A stretch of DNA of 44,274 nucleotides from NCBI GenBank assembly GCA_050049775.1, contig JASFVP010000032.1, forward strand, positions 1 through 44,274, written 5' to 3'. The position numbers were made by a program, and so were the translations under genes. This stretch comes from JABDQZ01 sp050049775 (GTDB taxonomy: Bacteria > Pseudomonadota > Gammaproteobacteria > Chromatiales > Chromatiaceae). Under the pieces are notes generated by a model that was given only the letters and a program-made list of their open reading frames with translations, made no database searches and was not told the origin of the DNA. Shown here one piece after another: positions 40,386 through 44,274 of the stretch. Within the stretch, counting starts at the first letter, position 1. Each line of letters opens with the position of its first letter.

Positions 40386-41198
40386 ATGACCTTAAAAAAA
40401 TTTCCTGAGATGATTGCCGCCATAGTGATGCTGGTGATGGCCGGAATGTCTCACTCAGCAGTCATTAGTAATCAGGGCTTCGAAACTGATACTGGCGACT
40501 GGTCTGCGTACAATGGAACCATCAACCGCGTGGCATCCGGTAGTGGCACACTGGGCCTGACATCTGCAGATGGCAGTTTTCATGCCGAACTCGGCAATGT
40601 TGATAGCGGTGGCCCGTACACCTGGTTTGATGATTACGCCAATCGTGGCGGCGCATTCCCGTCAGGTGGTTATACAGCTTCCATCGATATCTATCTTGAT
40701 ACCTCCTGGGCCACTGGCAGTGGCTTTGATTATTCGGTAGCTGCATACCAGTCAACCGTACAAGACCACTTACGTGACTTTATCTTCCATGTCACCCAGG
40801 ATACTTCGACCGGTTCTTTGCTGGTTGCCGGATCCAACAACACAAACTTTGATCCGATTGAGAATCTGGAAAGCGGCAATCACTATGTAGTTGGCGCATC
40901 TGGATGGTATACCTTCCAGCATGTATTTTATGATAACGCCGGAAGCCTGGCTGTTGACATGAATCTTCTCGATGATCTTGGAAACATTCTGTTTACCGAA
41001 ACCCGCAACAATCCAGCTGACCTGATTCCCGGCATAGCCGGTGGTCACGGTTATGGCTGGTTCACCAATATTGATATTGGTGATGGCATTGCCATTGATA
41101 ACGTGTCACTTACAACCGTGCCTGAACCTTCAACATACCTGCTGATGAGTTTGGGATTACTGGGAATTGGTTTTTCAGGCAAGCGCAGAATCCGGTAA
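40386..41198 (+). CDS. PEP-CTERM exported protein, 270 aa
   Basis: A signal peptide (to about residue 25, SHSA) leads a beta-rich body beginning VISNQGFETDTGDWSAYNG, similar in its first strands to the protein at 15333-16025. The C-terminus is a canonical sorting signal: VPEPSTYLLM, hydrophobic SLGLLGIGF, and basic KRRIR. Exosortase A would process it at the outer envelope. GGGAG lies upstream of the ATG. Two hairpins follow the stop, the second a clear terminator. The body has no recognised catalytic motif. Confidence 0.92.
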   Translation: MTLKKFPEMIAAIVMLVMAGMSHSAVISNQGFETDTGDWSAYNGTINRVASGSGTLGLTSADGSFHAELGNVDSGGPYTWFDDYANRGGAFPSGGYTASIDIYLDTSWATGSGFDYSVAAYQSTVQDHLRDFIFHVTQDTSTGSLLVAGSNNTNFDPIENLESGNHYVVGASGWYTFQHVFYDNAGSLAVDMNLLDDLGNILFTETRNNPADLIPGIAGGHGYGWFTNIDIGDGIAIDNVSLTTVPEPSTYLLMSLGLLGIGFSGKRRIR

Positions 41199-41219
41199 CA
41201 CAGTGTTACCAATATTTTA

Positions 41220-41247
41220 GAAACCCGTCCTTTGAGGCGGGTTTTTT
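41220..41247 (+). terminator. Intrinsic terminator of the PEP-CTERM gene
   Basis: AAACCCGTCC pairs with GGCGGGTTT, then a T-run. A second hairpin, GGTAACAC/GTGTTACC (41194-41210), overlaps the stop codon just before it. Confidence 0.88.
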
Positions 41248-41318
41248 ATGGGTCACGAATGCCCATCTTCAAATCGCGGACTAATACTGAACTACGAAAG
41301 ATTCAGCTCAAATGACAA

Positions 41319-43436
41319 TCACACATCCGCATACGCCGTCTTCGCTCCCACCCAGCGCCGCACCAGTTCGCGCGCCTGTTTGGGATATTGCTTGAGCATG
41401 ATTTCCGCCTGGCGTTGTGCTTCCGGCAGCCAGGACTGGTCTCGCAACAGGTCGGCGATGCGCAACTGCATCTCACCGGTCTGGCGCGTGCCGAGCACTT
41501 CACCTGGACCGCGCAATTCAAGGTCTTTTTGCGCGATGACAAAACCGTCACTGGTTTCGCGCATCACCGCCAGGCGCTGCTGACCGTTCTGGCTCAGCGG
41601 CGGGTGATACATGAGCAGGCAATGGCTTTCCACCTGGCCACGACCGACGCGGCCGCGCAACTGATGCAGTTGCGACAACCCGAGGCGTTCCGGGTTTTCG
41701 ATGATCATGAGGCTGGCGTTGGGCACATCGACACCCACTTCAATCACCGTGGTCGCCACCAGTAAATCGATGTCGCCATTCTTGAATGACTGCATGACGG
41801 CTTCCTTGTCAGCGGCCTTGAGCCGGCCATGCACGAGGCCGATGCGCAAGTCCTGCAGTTGTTCAGCCAGCAGCGCTGCGGTGTCTTCGGCTGCCTGGCA
41901 TTGCAGGCTTTCCGACTCTTCGATCAAGGTACACACCCAGTAAGCCTGACGTCCGTTTTTGCAGGCTTCCTCGACCCGTTGCATAACCTCGTCGCGACGC
42001 GCATCCGAAATGACCACCGTCGTAACTGGTGTGCGCCCCGGCGGCAGTTCATCGATGACCGATACATCCAGATCGGCAAACGCCGTCATCGCCAGCGTGC
42101 GTGGTATCGGCGTGGCCGTCATGACCAGTTGATGCGGTACAGCCTGTTTGCCTTTTTGCTTCAGCGCCAGCCGCTGATGCACGCCAAAGCGATGTTGTTC
42201 ATCAATGATGACAAGACCCAAAGCAGCGTATTCGACATCGTCCTGAAACAGGGCGTGCGTGCCGATCACCATGGCGTAATCACCGTCAGCGATGCCGGCC
42301 AGCAATTGCTGGCGGCTTTTGCCTTTCTGCTTGCCGGTCAGCCATGCAATCGAAACACCGAGTGGTTCAAGCCATTCAGCAAAATTACGCCGATGCTGTT
42401 CGGCCAGTAATTCGGTCGGCGCCATTAACGCCACCTGATAACCGGCCTCGATCGCATGCAGCGCCGCCATGGCCGCAACAATCGTCTTGCCAGAACCGAC
42501 ATCGCCCTGCACCAGCCGCATCATCGGGTGGACCCGGGTTAAATCGTTTTCAATATCGGTAAAGGTACGTTGTTGCGCGCCGGTCAATTCAAACGGCAAG
42601 TCAGCCAGCATTTGCTGCAACAACTCACCAGTTGGTTTGAGTGCCACCGAAGTTTTCTTGCGTTGTTGGTGGCGCATGCTGCGCAGGCTGACCTGGTGCG
42701 CGAGCAGTTCCTCGAACACCAGGCGTTGCTGGCTGGGATGATGCCCTTCAAGCAAGCGATTGATATCCGTGTGCGGTGGCGGGCGATGCAGAAACTTCAG
42801 CGAACTTGCCAGATCGGGAAACTTGTAATGCTGCAGCAGTTCCCGTGGCATGCAATCGGATAATCCGGTTTGCGACCGATCGAGCAAAGCCAACACCTGA
42901 TCGGTCAGGTCACGCCAGGTCAGTTGATGCATGCCTTCGGTGGTCGGGTATATCGGCGTCAGGCTGTCGGCCTGCGGCAACTCCTCATCATCACTGACCA
43001 ACTGGTATTCCGGATGGACCATTTCATAGCGCGACTGGCCGGGACGTACTTCGCCAAAACAACGTATCGTCAAACCATTGAGCAACGCGTTTTTCTGCGC
43101 TGCGGAAAAATGAAAAAAACGCAGGATCAGCGCACCGGTACCATCCGAGACATGCACCAGCAAGGCGCGCCGACGACCGAAGCGGATTTCACTGTGATCG
43201 ATCCGGCCTTCAATGACCACTTGCTGACCAGGCCGTACACTGCCGATGGCCTGCACCCGGGTGCGATCCTGGTAACGCAGTGGCAGGTGAAACAGGATGT
43301 CCTGTGCGGTTTTGATGCCAAGCTTTTCCAGCCGTGCGGCAGCTTTCGGGCCGACGCCGCGCAGCGCGGTCACCGCCAGCCGGTCGAGCGTGTTATGGTT
43401 GCTGTCGGTAAGGTGTCCGTCAGAAATACCGGACAT
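41319..43436 (-). CDS. recG: ATP-dependent DNA helicase RecG, 705 aa
   Basis: RecG reverses stalled forks and branches Holliday junctions. The wedge domain (about 1-250) has LPLRYQDRT near its start and ALRGVGPKAAARLEKLGI. Walker A is GDVGSGKT and Walker B IIDEQHRFGV; later motifs include MTATPIPRTLAM and LRGRVGRGQVESHCLL. The ATG at 43436 is chosen over a TTG at 43454; neither has a strong ribosome site. It is divergent from yjbQ, only 20 bases away. Confidence 0.96.
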   Translation of the reverse strand: MSGISDGHLTDSNHNTLDRLAVTALRGVGPKAAARLEKLGIKTAQDILFHLPLRYQDRTRVQAIGSVRPGQQVVIEGRIDHSEIRFGRRRALLVHVSDGTGALILRFFHFSAAQKNALLNGLTIRCFGEVRPGQSRYEMVHPEYQLVSDDEELPQADSLTPIYPTTEGMHQLTWRDLTDQVLALLDRSQTGLSDCMPRELLQHYKFPDLASSLKFLHRPPPHTDINRLLEGHHPSQQRLVFEELLAHQVSLRSMRHQQRKKTSVALKPTGELLQQMLADLPFELTGAQQRTFTDIENDLTRVHPMMRLVQGDVGSGKTIVAAMAALHAIEAGYQVALMAPTELLAEQHRRNFAEWLEPLGVSIAWLTGKQKGKSRQQLLAGIADGDYAMVIGTHALFQDDVEYAALGLVIIDEQHRFGVHQRLALKQKGKQAVPHQLVMTATPIPRTLAMTAFADLDVSVIDELPPGRTPVTTVVISDARRDEVMQRVEEACKNGRQAYWVCTLIEESESLQCQAAEDTAALLAEQLQDLRIGLVHGRLKAADKEAVMQSFKNGDIDLLVATTVIEVGVDVPNASLMIIENPERLGLSQLHQLRGRVGRGQVESHCLLMYHPPLSQNGQQRLAVMRETSDGFVIAQKDLELRGPGEVLGTRQTGEMQLRIADLLRDQSWLPEAQRQAEIMLKQYPKQARELVRRWVGAKTAYADV

Positions 43437-43456
43437 GATGAAAGCAGGAATCAACC

Positions 43457-43879
43457 ATGTTGAAAAACCATCAGCAACAATTCAGCATTCAGACGCGCGG
43501 CCGCGGCACCATCGACATCAGCCCGCAGGTGCGCGAAGTCATCGCCGCTTCCGGCATCGATACGGGGCTGTGCCATGTATTCACCATGCACACCAGCGCT
43601 TCGTTGATTCTGTGCGAAAACGCCGACCCGACGGTGCGCAGCGATCTGGAAACTTTCATGGCGCATCTGGTGCCCGACGGCAGCCCGTTGTTTCGTCATA
43701 CCGACGAAGGGCCGGATGACATGTCCGCGCATGTACGCAGCATACTCACCAACATGGACCTGACCATCCCGGTCAGTAACGGTCGCGCCGCACTCGGCAC
43801 CTGGCAAGGCATTTACCTGTGGGAGCATCGGACGCACGCGCACCATCGCAAGGTCATTGTCACCGTGCAGGGCGACTAG
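43457..43879 (+). CDS. YjbQ family (UPF0047) protein, 140 aa
   Basis: CHVFTMHTSASLILCENADPT, RSDLETFM and LGTWQGIYLWEHR are hallmarks of the YjbQ family, with a metal-binding His cluster (HTSAS, HTDEG, HRTHAHHR). Members have weak thiamine phosphate synthase activity; the physiological role is unclear. AGGAA precedes the ATG. It is divergent from recG and converges with ridA. Confidence 0.9.
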   Translation: MLKNHQQQFSIQTRGRGTIDISPQVREVIAASGIDTGLCHVFTMHTSASLILCENADPTVRSDLETFMAHLVPDGSPLFRHTDEGPDDMSAHVRSILTNMDLTIPVSNGRAALGTWQGIYLWEHRTHAHHRKVIVTVQGD

Positions 43880-43884
43880 CCTGT

Positions 43885-44268
43885 TCAGGACAACTCCATA
43901 ATGGCGTCCATCTCGACGCCAGCGTCTTTCGGCAAGGCCGCCACACCAATCGCGGCGCGCGCTGGATACGGCTCGGAGAAATAGTCCGCCATCACCTGAT
44001 TGACGATCGGGAAATTACCGAGATCGGTGAGGAACACATTGAGCTTGGCGACATCGGCCAGCTCACCGCCAGCGGCACGCGCCACTGCCTGCAGGTTGTC
44101 GAATACCTGGCGAATCTGTGCTTCGATATTGCCCTCCACCATATCCATGGTTTCCGGCACCAGTGGAATCTGGCCGGACAGATAAACCGTGGAACCGGTT
44201 TTGACGGCCTGGGAATAGGTGCCGATCGCTTTGGGCGCCTGGTCGGTATGAATGATTTCTCTTGTCAT
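43885..44268 (-). CDS. ridA: RidA family reactive intermediate deaminase, 127 aa
   Basis: RidA hydrolyses reactive enamine/imine intermediates from pyridoxal-dependent enzymes. IGTYSQAVKTGSTVYLSGQI (15-34), KLNVFLTDLGNF and PARAAIGVAALPKDAGVEMD carry the active-site residues (the Arg in ARAAIGV and the Glu near the C-terminus). The length is normal. The start lies six bases from the right edge of the window. The position next to recG is common in gammaproteobacteria. Confidence 0.95.
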   Translation of the reverse strand: MTREIIHTDQAPKAIGTYSQAVKTGSTVYLSGQIPLVPETMDMVEGNIEAQIRQVFDNLQAVARAAGGELADVAKLNVFLTDLGNFPIVNQVMADYFSEPYPARAAIGVAALPKDAGVEMDAIMELS

Positions 44269-44274
44269 TGTGCT

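Overview
The window looks like a chromosomal segment of a gammaproteobacterium. Evidence includes a bioBFHCD operon, adjacent ubiC/ubiA, a caa3-type cytochrome c oxidase locus with ctaG, ctaA, ctaB and SURF1, and a recG/ridA pair. It also has PEP-CTERM/exosortase-linked exopolysaccharide genes, as in many aquatic or sulfur- and methyl-compound-metabolising lineages (Chromatiales-like is my guess). The genus cannot be fixed from the sequence alone. No rRNA, tRNA or CRISPR array was seen.

Region 1 (1-5320) is an integron. A long tyrosine recombinase IntI (3929-5320, +) is followed on the other side of an attI-like site by eight cassettes, all on the minus strand. The eighth runs off the left edge. 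Seven attC sites of 61-135 bp separate them, and the 7-bp core at each cassette's entry matches the core at its exit. Cassette products are mostly unknown: a DUF6869-like protein, a TPR-like protein, a small secreted Cys protein, two membrane proteins, a protein that looks like an acyl carrier protein circularly permuted at its DSL site, and a possible PD-(D/E)XK-type protein.

Region 2 (5331-12343) holds an MddA-like methanethiol methyltransferase divergent from an HxlR regulator with a strong operator-like palindrome between them. It continues with a coupled minus-strand set: mannose-1-phosphate guanylyltransferase, phosphomannomutase and a PEP-CTERM-associated glycosyltransferase. A dicarboxylate/amino acid symporter lies upstream of that set.

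Region 3 (12345-26031) is respiratory. It has ccoS and ccoI (cbb3 oxidase maturation), a PEP-CTERM-type secreted protein, then ctaB, ctaA, an Sco-like protein and SURF1. After these come the caa3 oxidase genes coxB, ctaD, a 36-residue membrane protein, ctaG and coxC. DUF2909, DUF2244, DUF2970 and DUF1269 membrane proteins flank them. Two FNR/Anr-like boxes lie upstream of the DUF2244 gene.

Region 4 (26067-36536) carries the biotin operon, divergent comF, ubiC-ubiA, an exosortase-system amidotransferase, diacylglycerol kinase and a second PEP-CTERM-associated glycosyltransferase.

Region 5 (36537-44268) holds a TetR regulator and a DsrE-like secreted protein sharing an 18-bp operator motif, a YdjM-type membrane hydrolase, ppnP, and an unknown Asp/Gln/Arg-rich secreted protein. 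It continues with a second PEP-CTERM protein, then recG, yjbQ and ridA. An 88-bp imperfect direct repeat brackets 36.5-39.1 kb. The two PEP-CTERM genes, 24 kb apart, share a 43-bp upstream element followed by sigma-54-type -24/-12 sequences, which points to a common exosortase-linked regulon.
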